This document shows positions 1-8,282 of a stretch of 64,000 nt of DNA, piece by piece (positions within the stretch are counted from its first letter, which is position 1; the number at the start of each line of letters is the position of its first letter). The notes below the pieces were generated by a model. It worked only from the letters and a program-made list of their open reading frames with translations, was not told the origin of the DNA and did no database searches. Both the position numbers and the translations under genes were made by a program. Where the stretch lies: positions 62,001 to 126,000 of the forward strand of contig JAGAYI010000065.1 in assembly GCA_017940545.1 (NCBI GenBank), written 5' to 3'. The stretch comes from Prevotella sp. (GTDB lineage: Bacteria; Bacteroidota; Bacteroidia; Bacteroidales; Bacteroidaceae).

Positions 1-323
1 ACGAGGTCGTAGTCATCGTTGGTTTTGTCCACCTTGGTACACTTCACGCCCTTCTTGCCGTGAGCAATGATGTCACCCTTGGCGACACCGCTGTCCTTGG
101 CAATCTTGATGGTCGCGTCGGCAGCAGCCACAGATGCCACGAGCTTGTAGCACTTGATGGGCTTGTAGTGCCCGGTGGCGGCATCGTAACCGACGGCAGA
201 GGTGGGGGGCACATCATAGTCGGGGTTGGCCATGATGCCACCGCCCGGCTTCTCAGCGAACACCTGTTCTATGCGCACAGGCTCCGGCTTACGAGGCTTG
301 TTGTGTTTGAAACCTACTTCCAT
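1..323 (-). CDS. Phage head/decoration-like protein (partial, runs off left edge)
   Basis: The first 107 codons of a minus-strand gene whose 3' end is outside the window. The protein begins MEVGFKHNKPRKPEPVRIEQ, followed by a Gly-rich turn and a beta-rich stretch alternating Val, Lys, Gly and Asp. Its place right after a scaffold-like gene, in the same direction and 12 bases from that gene's stop, suggests a capsid-associated protein such as a head fibre or decoration protein. This rests on position and composition only; no family motif is certain. The ATG at 321-323 is the only good start before the upstream stop. Confidence 0.6.
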   Translation of the reverse strand, partial: MEVGFKHNKPRKPEPVRIEQVFAEKPGGGIMANPDYDVPPTSAVGYDAATGHYKPIKCYKLVASVAAADATIKIAKDSGVAKGDIIAHGKKGVKCTKVDKTNDDYDL

Positions 324-335
324 TTCGATTTGCTG

Positions 336-1118
336 TTAGGTAGTTGGAAGCCCATGGATGGCCGGGGTTTCCGTGACGGCCTTCTTATCGTCAATACGAG
401 CCTGCACCTGCGCTGGTACCTTGCCCTGTGATGCAGAAGCGGAGCCGCCCCCCTTCGTGCCGCCTACTTGTCCTTCGGCCTGCTTGGTTTCGGTCTCAAT
501 CTTCTCAATCTCGGGCTTGATAGCGTCGATGTACGAGTTGAACTTGTCATCTGTGTCGAACGACATGAAGCCGTAATCGCGCAGATAGCGGGTACGAGTC
601 TCTTCCGGCACGTTCTTCAAGAGGTTGGTCAGGGTCTCCATCCTACGGTCAGTGATCTTCTCGGACTGAATGGTTGCGATTGAAGCTGTGAGCGTCTTGT
701 TCTCCTCTCGCAATGCTTTCAGCTCGTTCAGCACCAGCTGCATTTCGGGGCTGACCTGTGCGCCACCCTCACCTCCGGGCTGACCGCCTGCTGCTGCACC
801 CCCGGCTACCTGCGACGTGCCACCCCCTGCGTTGGTTGTGGTCTTAGTCTGCTCTCCACCCGGTTTGCCCTCAACTGGCTTTCCGTCCTTCAAGTTGTGC
901 TTGGTCTCGTAATCCTTGATGATTTGGTCGCGGCTCAGATTTGCACGGGCATCGCCGTAGCTGTCAAGCAGCGACTCTACCGTGATTTCATCTACTGCGG
1001 CCTGGATTTCATCTTCGGACTTAATCTTCCTAACAAGATTGTCAACAATCCTGCTAAGCTTGCTGTCACTGACTCCCGGAAACTTGGTATTCAGTGCTTC
1101 TAAGATTTTCTTTCTCAT
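336..1118 (-). CDS. Scaffold-like phage structural protein
   Basis: 260 residues. Residues 1-80 are helical and charged, 85-125 are a Gly/Thr/Ala-rich linker, about 126-155 form a short coiled coil, and the acidic C-terminal part ends in another flexible Gly/Ser stretch. This layout (helical ends, low-complexity linker, coiled coil) is usual for phage scaffolding proteins encoded just before the capsid gene, which fits its position before the partial head gene at 1-323. It is separated from the portal and MuF genes by the plus-strand cassette at 1298-3617, and a minus-strand promoter-like TATCTTTG lies at 1147-1154, so it may start its own transcript. The scaffold role is inferred from architecture and position. 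Confidence 0.6.
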   Translation of the reverse strand: MRKKILEALNTKFPGVSDSKLSRIVDNLVRKIKSEDEIQAAVDEITVESLLDSYGDARANLSRDQIIKDYETKHNLKDGKPVEGKPGGEQTKTTTNAGGGTSQVAGGAAAGGQPGGEGGAQVSPEMQLVLNELKALREENKTLTASIATIQSEKITDRRMETLTNLLKNVPEETRTRYLRDYGFMSFDTDDKFNSYIDAIKPEIEKIETETKQAEGQVGGTKGGGSASASQGKVPAQVQARIDDKKAVTETPAIHGLPTT

Positions 1119-1146
1119 AATGTTGCGATAAACTAATTAGTTGGCG

Positions 1147-1154
1147 CAAAGATA
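1147..1154 (-). promoter_or_regulatory. Promoter -7 element for the capsid-side late genes
   Basis: On the minus strand the sequence is TATCTTTG, a match to the Bacteroidota -7 consensus TAnnTTTG, 29 bases before the start of the scaffold-like gene. No TTG is found at the usual 19-20 base distance upstream, so it may need an activator. It would restart late transcription beyond the inverted cassette. Confidence 0.4.
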
Positions 1155-1254
1155 AGGTAAATTTTCGTAAAACGTTTACAATCTAAACGCATTTTTATAT
1201 TAAAAAATCTTAAAACTAAATACTTTTCTTGATAAATATTTTGTTATTTCAAAA

Positions 1255-1262
1255 TAACTTTG
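1255..1262 (+). promoter_or_regulatory. Promoter -7 element for the plus-strand cassette
   Basis: TAACTTTG matches the Bacteroidota -7 consensus and lies 35 bases before the ATG at 1298, inside a very AT-rich stretch (1155-1290) that separates divergent genes. No TTG sits at the canonical upstream distance. Confidence 0.35.
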
Positions 1263-1297
1263 TAATTTCGCGGTTGAAATCAAAACTCACAACAACA

Positions 1298-1534
1298 ATG
1301 AATAAAACGTTAAAGTACACTAAAAGGTTTATCAATATGAACTTTCGCCTGAAGGTTTATGGTAAGGATGAGAACGGCAAGCGCATCAATAAGCTGTTGG
1401 GTGTTGCAGGTCTGATAGCTCTGATTGGCGTTGAGCTGCTGAACAAGTTCATCGAGCGGGCATTGAAGGCCGGGCTTGACTGCTGCAAGTGCAAGCTCCG
1501 TCGCGGCCTGCAGGTATCGTTCTACGTGAAGTAA
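1298..1534 (+). CDS. Small phage membrane protein
   Basis: 78 residues: a basic N-terminus (MNKTLKYTKR), one hydrophobic segment at about residues 34-48 (LLGVAGLIALIGVELL), then a basic Cys-containing tail (CCKCK). A start 69 bases upstream is also open, but the ATG at 1298 follows the AACAACA leader that precedes several genes here (also before 2181) and lies just downstream of the -7 element, so it is preferred. First gene of a five-gene cassette inverted relative to the late genes around it. Function unknown; one membrane span and small size would suit a protein acting at the inner membrane. Confidence 0.6.
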   Translation: MNKTLKYTKRFINMNFRLKVYGKDENGKRINKLLGVAGLIALIGVELLNKFIERALKAGLDCCKCKLRRGLQVSFYVK

Positions 1535-1559
1535 GTATTAACCCATAACAACAGACAAT

Positions 1560-1949
1560 ATGAATCAGCAAGAGTTTACAGACCGCACGGGCTACACGCC
1601 CTGCACTGAGGAAGAATGGAAGGCCATCGAAATGATGTACCTTGAAGCCGGGGAGTCGGTGGATAAGGACTTATTCTGCAAGGAGTGGCTGGAGCACAAG
1701 GACAGCAACCTGCTCCGCATATTCTACAAGCGGGCTATGGATAAGGCTGAGACGCTTGAATATTTCAACGACATGCGCACCGAGACCGCAAAGTTCCTCA
1801 TTGACAAAGCCAATGACCTTGGCGACAACGACCTCTATTGGCAGGCCGTGAAGCTCATAGGGCAGAAACGCGTCATCCTCTACAAGATTGAGAAGGACTA
1901 TGACCTCAACCGCGACGATAAGGAGTACATCAACGATAATATCCAATAG
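1560..1949 (+). CDS. Phage protein of unknown function
   Basis: 129 residues, acidic and largely alpha-helical by composition, with no signal peptide or membrane segment. It starts with MNQQEFTDRTGYTPC and is rich in Glu, Asp, Lys and Tyr. I do not recognise a family. It follows the small membrane protein by 25 bases and is followed after 3 bases by the next gene, so the cassette is probably one transcript. Confidence 0.6.
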   Translation: MNQQEFTDRTGYTPCTEEEWKAIEMMYLEAGESVDKDLFCKEWLEHKDSNLLRIFYKRAMDKAETLEYFNDMRTETAKFLIDKANDLGDNDLYWQAVKLIGQKRVILYKIEKDYDLNRDDKEYINDNIQ

Positions 1950-1952
1950 TCT

Positions 1953-2144
1953 ATGACAAAGAAGAGTAACAAATTGACGGTAGAGCTGACCTACGCCCAG
2001 TGGTCGGCTCTCTCTCACGTCCTTAATGAGTGCCGCGACAAGCTGGCATGGGACAAAGACTGCAAGTGCTACATGGACGGCGGCGACATACTCATAGCAA
2101 TGGACAAATCAGAATACATGGCTCTAAAGAGCATTCAGTTATAA
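1953..2144 (+). CDS. Small phage protein of unknown function
   Basis: 63 residues, soluble, with two Cys in the centre (CKC). It starts 3 bases after the preceding stop, so translation is probably coupled. No family recognised. Third gene of the plus-strand cassette. Confidence 0.5.
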   Translation: MTKKSNKLTVELTYAQWSALSHVLNECRDKLAWDKDCKCYMDGGDILIAMDKSEYMALKSIQL

Positions 2145-2180
2145 CTCAATTTATTCACATTTAAAACCACAACAACAATT

Positions 2181-3260
2181 ATGGCACACAACATTGAAAT
2201 GAACAACGGCGTAGCGAGCTACGTAGAGAACGGGAGAAAAGAACGTGCATGGCACAAGTTAGGACAGGTATTCGACGGCCAGTTGACCGTGAAGGAGGCG
2301 TTGGAACTCAGCCACGCGGACTATGAGGTGCAGATGCAGCCAGTGTTCGCCGTCACCCCGGCCATCCAAGCCGCTCTGGAGTATGGGACGGTTGACGCTG
2401 ATCTCATTATCCAGGCTCTCGTGAAGAACCGCAAAGCTACTATGCGTATGGATAAGTGCAAGCCGCTGGGTATCGTCAGCGACAGCTACGGCATCGTTCA
2501 GAACGCAGATGCTTTCCAGTTCATCGACACGCTCTGCACGGGTGGCACCGGGAACACCCCGGTCATCGAGTGCGCAGGTGTCCTCGGCCAAGGCGAGCGT
2601 GTTTTCATCACGGCCAAGTTCCCGGAGCAGATTATCCTCGACAACAAGACTGATGACCGCGTAGAAATGTATGTCGTATTCACGACCAGCCACGACGGTA
2701 CGGGAGCTGTAAACTGCATGGTGACACCTACCCGCGTCGTGTGTAACAACACGCTCAACTTCGCCCTGCGTCACAACGCTGGCAAGATCAGCCTCCGCCA
2801 CACCTCCGGCATTAACAACCGCCTCGACCTGACGCGCAAGGAGAATGCGGAGTTTGCCTTCAAGACGCTGCACATGTACGAGGTGTATAAGAACTCGCTG
2901 GAACAGAGCTTCGAGCACCTGCGTAACGTCAAGCTGTCGGAGAAGGAGCTTGACAACATTCTCGCACAGGTACTGCTTTCCGAGAGCAACTACAAGCTGT
3001 TCCAGCAGGACGGTATCAAGTGCGAGGGTATAAGCAGCGTAGGCCGCAATACCTTCATCAAGGTAAAGGACACGCTGGAGCACGGCATCGGGCAGGACTA
3101 CGGAAAGCGTGGTACCGGGCTGTGGGCTATCAACGGCCTCACGACGTACTACCAGAACGAGCATAACTTCAAGAGCGAGGAAGTCAAGCTTGACAGCATC
3201 CTTCAAGGCCATGCCTCCCGCAAGGTTGAGCAGATGTACGAGCTGCTGGCAGCAGTATAG
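2181..3260 (+). CDS. DUF932 phage/plasmid-like protein
   Basis: 359 residues, close to the usual length of the DUF932 (phage/plasmid-like, TIGR03299) family. Family-like stretches are the N-terminal MAHNIEMNNG followed by RKERAWHKLG, a central block with TPTRVVCNNTLNFALR, and a C-terminal LWAINGLTTYYQNE. The family is common on phages and plasmids; its molecular function is not established. It is the main gene of the inverted cassette and is followed by a hairpin that looks like a terminator. Its ATG follows the same AACAACA leader seen before the first cassette gene. Confidence 0.88.
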   Translation: MAHNIEMNNGVASYVENGRKERAWHKLGQVFDGQLTVKEALELSHADYEVQMQPVFAVTPAIQAALEYGTVDADLIIQALVKNRKATMRMDKCKPLGIVSDSYGIVQNADAFQFIDTLCTGGTGNTPVIECAGVLGQGERVFITAKFPEQIILDNKTDDRVEMYVVFTTSHDGTGAVNCMVTPTRVVCNNTLNFALRHNAGKISLRHTSGINNRLDLTRKENAEFAFKTLHMYEVYKNSLEQSFEHLRNVKLSEKELDNILAQVLLSESNYKLFQQDGIKCEGISSVGRNTFIKVKDTLEHGIGQDYGKRGTGLWAINGLTTYYQNEHNFKSEEVKLDSILQGHASRKVEQMYELLAAV

Positions 3261-3268
3261 CAAACGTT

Positions 3269-3311
3269 AAAGCGCGGCAGGGGCAAAATAAACGGCCTCT
3301 CGCCGCGTTTT
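3269..3311 (+). terminator. Probable Rho-independent terminator after the DUF932 gene
   Basis: A GC-rich stem is formed by AGCGCGGC...GGGGC (3271-3284) and GGCCTCTCGCCGCG (3294-3307) with an A-rich loop, followed by TTTTAT. It lies 8 bases after the DUF932 stop. Confidence 0.5.
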
Positions 3312-3368
3312 ATATACACGCCTACATAGTTGTTAGGCGAAGGTTAGAAAATCAATTCTCGACAAAAT

Positions 3369-3617
3369 ATGGAAAAAATAACGGTTGAAACCATCATCAA
3401 GGTGCAGTTCCTCAATCCTGACCTTCAGACCGGGCGCACGGAGTTCTATTTCGGTAGCCTCGCTGCAATCTTCGAGGTGTTTACCGAAGATGAGGTCGGC
3501 TGCAAGCTCAACACCCTGTGGGCTGCAAAGATTGACCATCAGCACCCGAAGGTAACGCCCAAGTGTATAGTGTCTAAGCAGTTCCTTTACAGAAAGAAGC
3601 AAAAAACTGCCAAATAA
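3369..3617 (+). CDS. Small phage protein of unknown function, next to the MuF toxin end
   Basis: 82 residues, soluble, beginning MEKITVETIIKVQFLNP and ending in a Lys-rich tail. It lies beyond the hairpin after the DUF932 gene, so it may be transcribed separately or by read-through. It converges on the MuF head protein and is the nearest gene to that protein's toxin-like tail, so a role as partner or immunity protein is worth testing, though its opposite orientation argues against it. No family recognised. Confidence 0.5.
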   Translation: MEKITVETIIKVQFLNPDLQTGRTEFYFGSLAAIFEVFTEDEVGCKLNTLWAAKIDHQHPKVTPKCIVSKQFLYRKKQKTAK

Positions 3618-3619
3618 TT

Positions 3620-3649
3620 TTGGAGTTTCAAAAATAAGTTGTAAATTTG
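3620..3649 (+). promoter_or_regulatory. Consensus Bacteroidota promoter pointing into the antisense of the MuF gene
   Basis: TTG at 3620-3622, 19 bases, then TAAATTTG at 3642-3649. Both elements and the spacing fit the Bacteroidota consensus. There is no convincing plus-strand gene downstream; transcription would enter the 3' end of the MuF gene from behind. Confidence 0.5.
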
Positions 3650-3655
3650 CAGCAG

Positions 3656-3731
3656 AATTAGGGGCGTGTCACGCTTCGGGCGGCTCGCACCACACGTTCA
3701 GCCTCGCGGTTTCCGTGGGGCTGTCCCATTT
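3656..3731 (+). ncRNA. Possible small RNA between the cassette and the MuF gene
   Basis: The stretch after the 3620-3649 promoter is GC-rich and can fold. A stem is formed by CAGCCTC (about 3699-3705) and GGGGCTG (about 3717-3723), followed by TCCCATTTTC, which could act as a weak terminator. No ORF is confined to it. This is an inference from the promoter and fold; it could equally be an untranslated leader or noise. Confidence 0.25.
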
Positions 3732-5243
3732 TCAATAGAGAGTATCTTCCCTGCCAGTGAAGAAATACAGGAACCTAATACCTCGCTTTTTCAGTTTTTC
3801 AAGTTCAAGATAGATTTCTCGCGTCTCTTTGTCGAACTGGTAAACAACCATTTTCGCCCCCTGGCTCTTTGTAGCGTGGCGGGCATATTTCAAGATGTTT
3901 ACATGGCTGGCCGTCCGCTTCAAGTCAGCTGGTATGCCGTTCACGGTGATGTCGGAAGAGCTTATGCCCGGTGTCTCTGCGAGGTGTTCGACGCGCTTTC
4001 CGTGAGAGGCAAGTACCCGGCACATGGCCTGCTCTTTGCGGAATTTCGCAAGCTCCTGTTTGTTTCGATGACCCTGTGCAATCCTATCGCCCTGCGTGGC
4101 GACATAGCCGAGGCTGTCATTGTCGAAATAGGTCTGCTGCCAGCTCTCATCGTAGCTCTCCCACTTGAAGCGGCTGTAGTTATCCTTTATGAAATAGGGG
4201 AGCTTTCTTGCTGACTCGACGCGCCCGGCGTTTTCCTTTGCCCATTGCGTGAACGTGTCCGGCATTTCCTCAACTTCATCACTTCCCCATTGCCATTCGC
4301 TCACGTCCTCTCCGTCGAGGATGGCCTGCTGATACTTGGTGAACTGCTCGATTGAAGGAAGCTTCGGCACGGCAAAGCACTTGCAGAACGGATGCCAGCC
4401 GACAAAGATAAAGTCCTTCGGGTAGTCGCCCTGCAGCTCGTCGCAGATGTCAACGACCGGGTGGTTTGTCGGGCTGGGCTGTATATGCTGACCCAATACG
4501 AACCCAATCTGCTGCCACCGCCTGCTGTCTGACATGCGGTAGGCCATATTGGTCTCGGTGGCCGTCAGTCTGAGGGCATTCTTGTAGCTGGAGCGATACA
4601 CGCCCTGTCCGGGGTGGAATGCGGCAGCAGCCCGGCTCAGACGCAGGTTGCCCCTCTCGTCGCGTACACGTCGGAAGAGCTTGTCGGGGTGCTTCAGGTA
4701 TGAGCGCACGTCGCGGCTCAGTTCGGCAGCGGCCTTGCCGCGTCCAAGTCCCATTTCGAGAGCCAGCTCCAGCTCCGTCTTGAAGTCATCGAGCCGCCAC
4801 ACGTTCCTGCTCAGTTCCATACCTTCCTCCTGACGGTGAAGGAAAGCATTGAGCGCACGGGTATTCTTGTTATACCAAGGCCGGGTGGCCTTCCTTGACA
4901 TTTCGACACCTGAAGATGCCAGCATGAAGTCCACCATCGCGTCGTTTTTCGCGTTGGCCACGCCCCAGGCATCAGAACTTGCCTCTCGCACGTTTGAAGT
5001 GAGGCTGCTTGCTAACTCCCCAATCAGCAGGTCAATCTCACGCCTCGCTTGCGGGAAATCATCAAATCGGAAGTCTTTCGTGGTGTCGGTGTACCCGGTA
5101 CGGACGGCGATACGTGTCGCCTGTGCTGCCGCTTCGTCAATAAGAGCCTGCACCTTGCGCAGCCTCGCGGAGAGGTTGCGTAGGTGCTGGCGGTCATAGA
5201 CTCCTACCGAGAACTGCTTGGGCTTTCTGCTGTTCGCTGGCAT
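3732..5243 (-). CDS. MuF-type minor head protein with C-terminal nuclease toxin-like domain
   Basis: 503 residues. Residues 1-210 are helical; about 220-292 form the MuF (SPP1 gp7-like) head-morphogenesis core, with LRLTATETNMAYR and the Cys pair in HPFCKCF (284-290), where such proteins bind DNA or portal inside the capsid. After a linker, residues 428-503 carry a separate alpha/beta domain: VNGIPADLKR (434-443), then SQGAKMVVYQFD and an end strand RFLYFFTG. This resembles the CdiA C-terminal tRNase fold (BECR type), in which an Asp and a Lys (here D440, K442) are active-site residues. Fusions of MuF to polymorphic toxins are a known class in temperate phages. It follows the portal gene by 13 bases. 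The head role is well supported; the toxin reading is from pattern, not alignment. Confidence 0.85.
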   Translation of the reverse strand: MPANSRKPKQFSVGVYDRQHLRNLSARLRKVQALIDEAAAQATRIAVRTGYTDTTKDFRFDDFPQARREIDLLIGELASSLTSNVREASSDAWGVANAKNDAMVDFMLASSGVEMSRKATRPWYNKNTRALNAFLHRQEEGMELSRNVWRLDDFKTELELALEMGLGRGKAAAELSRDVRSYLKHPDKLFRRVRDERGNLRLSRAAAAFHPGQGVYRSSYKNALRLTATETNMAYRMSDSRRWQQIGFVLGQHIQPSPTNHPVVDICDELQGDYPKDFIFVGWHPFCKCFAVPKLPSIEQFTKYQQAILDGEDVSEWQWGSDEVEEMPDTFTQWAKENAGRVESARKLPYFIKDNYSRFKWESYDESWQQTYFDNDSLGYVATQGDRIAQGHRNKQELAKFRKEQAMCRVLASHGKRVEHLAETPGISSSDITVNGIPADLKRTASHVNILKYARHATKSQGAKMVVYQFDKETREIYLELEKLKKRGIRFLYFFTGREDTLY

Positions 5244-5256
5244 GGCTCACTTGTTA

Positions 5257-6660
5257 TTATTCGGTCGGCTCGTCAAACATGTCAACCTTCTCTTCATCCT
5301 CTATCAGCTTGATCTCTTCGTCAACGTCATCTACCATGCCGAGACGTGAGACGGCTGTGCGGCGTGACATGACGGCCTTGCCGCCCGTGGCGTTGCTGTA
5401 GTTGGTAATGCGCTCACCTTCCTCGCGTATGGTGTACGGCGTGATGACGTTCTCCACTTCGAGGGCGTTGAAGGCTTCGGCATAGGAAGGGAACATCTTG
5501 CAGGCGAAAGCCTTTACAACTGACAGCTCACGGTCGAAGTACTCAATCCAGATGCATGATTCGTCGAGCACCTTCTGCTGTGCGTCGAGGAACATCATCT
5601 TGCGAGCCTCGCCAGACATTGGGGTCTGCTTCATGGACTCCTGAGACATGTCGGGAAGCTGTAGGCCCATGAAGAAATTGCTCTTCAGCTCCGAGGTGTG
5701 GAACTTGATGGACTCGATGGACTGATCCCATGTCTTGTATTCTGCCTTGGCGTTGGCCGGGTATTTGAGGACGTTGCGCCCGAGACGTTCGTCATCCTTC
5801 TCCTGCCCAATCTTGACCTTGTCCTGCGGGTCGCAGAATACTACCCAGTTGGGGCGTGAGTTCTTGCGCACGTAGTTACCGTTGTAGCTGTACGTCCATT
5901 CAGCCTCGAACACATTCTCGCTCTGCTCTTCCCACACAGGCAGCTCGCGGTTGCCGTACACACCGTTAATCTTGCCAATCTTGATAGGCTCCGGGGTCAT
6001 ATCCTCAATCCATTCCGTGCCGCTGGCCTTCCAGCGGTAGTGCTGGTCTGCCGTATAGGTGTCGAAGTAGGTCACGCTGACCGTACCTTCCTTTCGGGTG
6101 TACTCAACGGACAGGGCTATCATATCGTCGTATTCGTCGAAAAGCGGGTAGAGCTGGTCGCCCTTCATGGGGCTGTAGTTCTTACAGCGCAGTTTGTACG
6201 GGGCTTTCTCGCCTGCATAGACGGCACCTCCCTCGACGTTCTGCGTGTACCATATCGTCACGACCTCACAAGAGGCGTACAGGAACTTAGAGCGTTCAAG
6301 GTTTACGCTGTTGATGTGGTTGCGCTTGTAGATGCTTTCGAGGATGGCAGCGGCTTTCTTCTGCCTGTCATCCTTCGGCTTATAGACGCGCTTTACGGGT
6401 ATGCCGAAAGCGAGTGCCCCCATGCGACGCACGGCGAGCTTCTGCCACGGAAGGATAACGCGTGTCACCTTGCGCTCCTTGCCCTTGCGGTCGGTCTTGG
6501 AGTTGTAGGTGGCGTCGGTCATCACCGGATGCTTCTTCGGGTTGTATTCCTTTTCGAGCGTACTCCACGGAATAACCTCGATTGTCTTCTGCTTGAGGTC
6601 GGACACTATCTGAGTGGCATCCCTCCCGGCCTCTAAAATCTCTTTCAACGTCTTTGGCAT
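5257..6660 (-). CDS. Phage portal protein (SPP1 gp6-like)
   Basis: 467 residues, typical for a portal. The N-terminal part (VTRVILPWQKLAVRRMGALA) and the alternating helix and beta pattern fit the SPP1 gp6-like portal family, which forms the dodecameric ring through which DNA enters the capsid. The C-terminal part contains the helical EEGERITNYSNATGGKAVMS segment followed by an acidic tail, as expected for the crown. Order is also diagnostic: small terminase, large terminase, portal, MuF head protein, all on the minus strand with gaps of 20 bases or less. Confidence 0.85.
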   Translation of the reverse strand: MPKTLKEILEAGRDATQIVSDLKQKTIEVIPWSTLEKEYNPKKHPVMTDATYNSKTDRKGKERKVTRVILPWQKLAVRRMGALAFGIPVKRVYKPKDDRQKKAAAILESIYKRNHINSVNLERSKFLYASCEVVTIWYTQNVEGGAVYAGEKAPYKLRCKNYSPMKGDQLYPLFDEYDDMIALSVEYTRKEGTVSVTYFDTYTADQHYRWKASGTEWIEDMTPEPIKIGKINGVYGNRELPVWEEQSENVFEAEWTYSYNGNYVRKNSRPNWVVFCDPQDKVKIGQEKDDERLGRNVLKYPANAKAEYKTWDQSIESIKFHTSELKSNFFMGLQLPDMSQESMKQTPMSGEARKMMFLDAQQKVLDESCIWIEYFDRELSVVKAFACKMFPSYAEAFNALEVENVITPYTIREEGERITNYSNATGGKAVMSRRTAVSRLGMVDDVDEEIKLIEDEEKVDMFDEPTE

Positions 6661-6679
6661 AGCTTACAAAATTTATTGA

Positions 6680-8272
6680 TTAGTACAAAACATCTTCGTC
6701 ATCGTCGGCAAACTCATCCTCGTAATACTCCGAGGCATAGCGGACTGCCGTAGGGTGGAACGTGTTGGCCAGCGCGTCGAACTCGTCGGGAGAATAGCCG
6801 AGGCGTTCCTTGATGTCCTCTTTCGGCTCTATGATTATCTTGCCGTTACTGAGGAAGCTCCACTTGATTTCCGTGGCCTCTTCGAGAAGGGAGCCGCCGG
6901 GGGGCAGCATGGCGTTACTGCCGAAGTCGGGGTTGAGCCAGTCGCGGACTGCCCAGAAGCAGTATGCCCGCATGTTGGCGAACTTGTATTCCCCGGTAAC
7001 GTCGGTAAGCTCGCGCGAGCCGATACGTGCGGCCTCGCTGTACTTACAGCTGATGATGCTGTCGAGTCGCGGCCTGCCGTTCTGCTCGACGCTTATTTCC
7101 TGCAGGCGCGAGAACACACCAGCACCTTCGCCTATGGTGTCTATGCTTGTGCAGCAGCCTGTGTGCCGGGTGAGGTAGTCGGTGGCCTTGCCTGCGACCT
7201 TCATGTGGTCGGCCTTGCCGCCTGAGTTGGTTTTCTTTATTTTCTCAACGTAGTCGCCATAGCGGTACACCTCGCAGGAGCTGTCACGACCCATACCTGC
7301 TACGTCAAGCCCCAGGATGCCGTCGTTGTGGCTGGTAAGGTTGTACTGTTTCCAGCGTTCCCTTGCTTCCTCGATCCACGACTGAGGAATAAGCACGTCT
7401 TCGTCAACCTTGGGGAACTGTCCCAGCACCTTCTTTCGGAACAGGTCGCTCGGTCGGTACCACTGGCCCTCAAACTCGAAGTCATCCTCTGAGGCTTTTG
7501 CATCTTCCCGGCTGATAGGCTCACACCATGTCTCTATCTTATCCACAACCCATTCGTAGTCCACCTGTCCCGGAATGACTATCTTGCGCTGTAGCACGTT
7601 GGGGGCTGTGAGGTCATTGAGACAGAACCGCTTCCAACGCTCCTGCTTCTGGGACTTGGCGGCATAGCCCGTCGTGATGTTGGGGTTGAACACAATGAGG
7701 ATGCGGGAGTTACCCTGCAAGTTACCCTCGATGGCCGCGAAGGTGTCCTCTGTGATACCCGTAGCCTCGGTGACGATGAACATGGTGTTTACGGCATGGA
7801 ATCCTGACCAGGCTTCGTGGTTATGCTCGTCGGCCTTGAAGCCCGTGAGAAACCATTCGTCGGAGTCCATACGTATGTCGTAGGTCGTGAGCCTGCCGGG
7901 GAGGTCAAATCCCCTGCGCTTTGCGCGGTTGTATAGACGGCTGATTTCCGGCATCATGATGTTCTTCACCTGTCGGTCAGTCGGTGCGGTCAGGGCTACC
8001 TTCGTATTCTCAACCAGCTCGTTATTCTCGTTCCAACGGGGCGTGAGGTAGAGGAAGCACATGGCAATGACAGCGGCCACAAAGTCCTTCCCACGGGCAG
8101 TGCCGGAACGGACGCTGACGCGTCGGTTGTGCTGTACGGCTGTCACGATGGCCTTCTGTTCGTCATCGAGGAAAACACCCAATGCTTCTTCCGCGAAGGT
8201 GTTCCAGTCCTCGCGCCACCGTCCAAAGATGCGGTCTGCGTTGCGTCGTGCCGTCTCGTTCCTCGTTGCCAT
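6680..8272 (-). CDS. Terminase large subunit
   Basis: 530 residues: ATPase domain then RNase H-fold nuclease domain, the motor that packages and cuts phage DNA. The Walker A-like loop is SGTARGKD (56-63), a deviant form known among phage terminases. The expected Walker B position reads MFIVTEA (164-170), with Thr where Asp is usual and the catalytic Glu kept. The coupling motif is VFNPN (194-198). The nuclease domain begins GLDVAGMGRDSS (321-332), giving the first acidic residue. It starts 10 bases after the small terminase and precedes the portal by 19 bases. Confident family call. Confidence 0.93.
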   Translation of the reverse strand: MATRNETARRNADRIFGRWREDWNTFAEEALGVFLDDEQKAIVTAVQHNRRVSVRSGTARGKDFVAAVIAMCFLYLTPRWNENNELVENTKVALTAPTDRQVKNIMMPEISRLYNRAKRRGFDLPGRLTTYDIRMDSDEWFLTGFKADEHNHEAWSGFHAVNTMFIVTEATGITEDTFAAIEGNLQGNSRILIVFNPNITTGYAAKSQKQERWKRFCLNDLTAPNVLQRKIVIPGQVDYEWVVDKIETWCEPISREDAKASEDDFEFEGQWYRPSDLFRKKVLGQFPKVDEDVLIPQSWIEEARERWKQYNLTSHNDGILGLDVAGMGRDSSCEVYRYGDYVEKIKKTNSGGKADHMKVAGKATDYLTRHTGCCTSIDTIGEGAGVFSRLQEISVEQNGRPRLDSIISCKYSEAARIGSRELTDVTGEYKFANMRAYCFWAVRDWLNPDFGSNAMLPPGGSLLEEATEIKWSFLSNGKIIIEPKEDIKERLGYSPDEFDALANTFHPTAVRYASEYYEDEFADDDEDVLY

Positions 8273-8282
8273 GTCCTGATTG

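Noticed and set aside
3666..4214. 182-codon open frame on the plus strand
   Set aside because: It lies fully antisense to the MuF gene, whose codon pattern explains it. The promoter before it is kept as a finding, but no protein is claimed.
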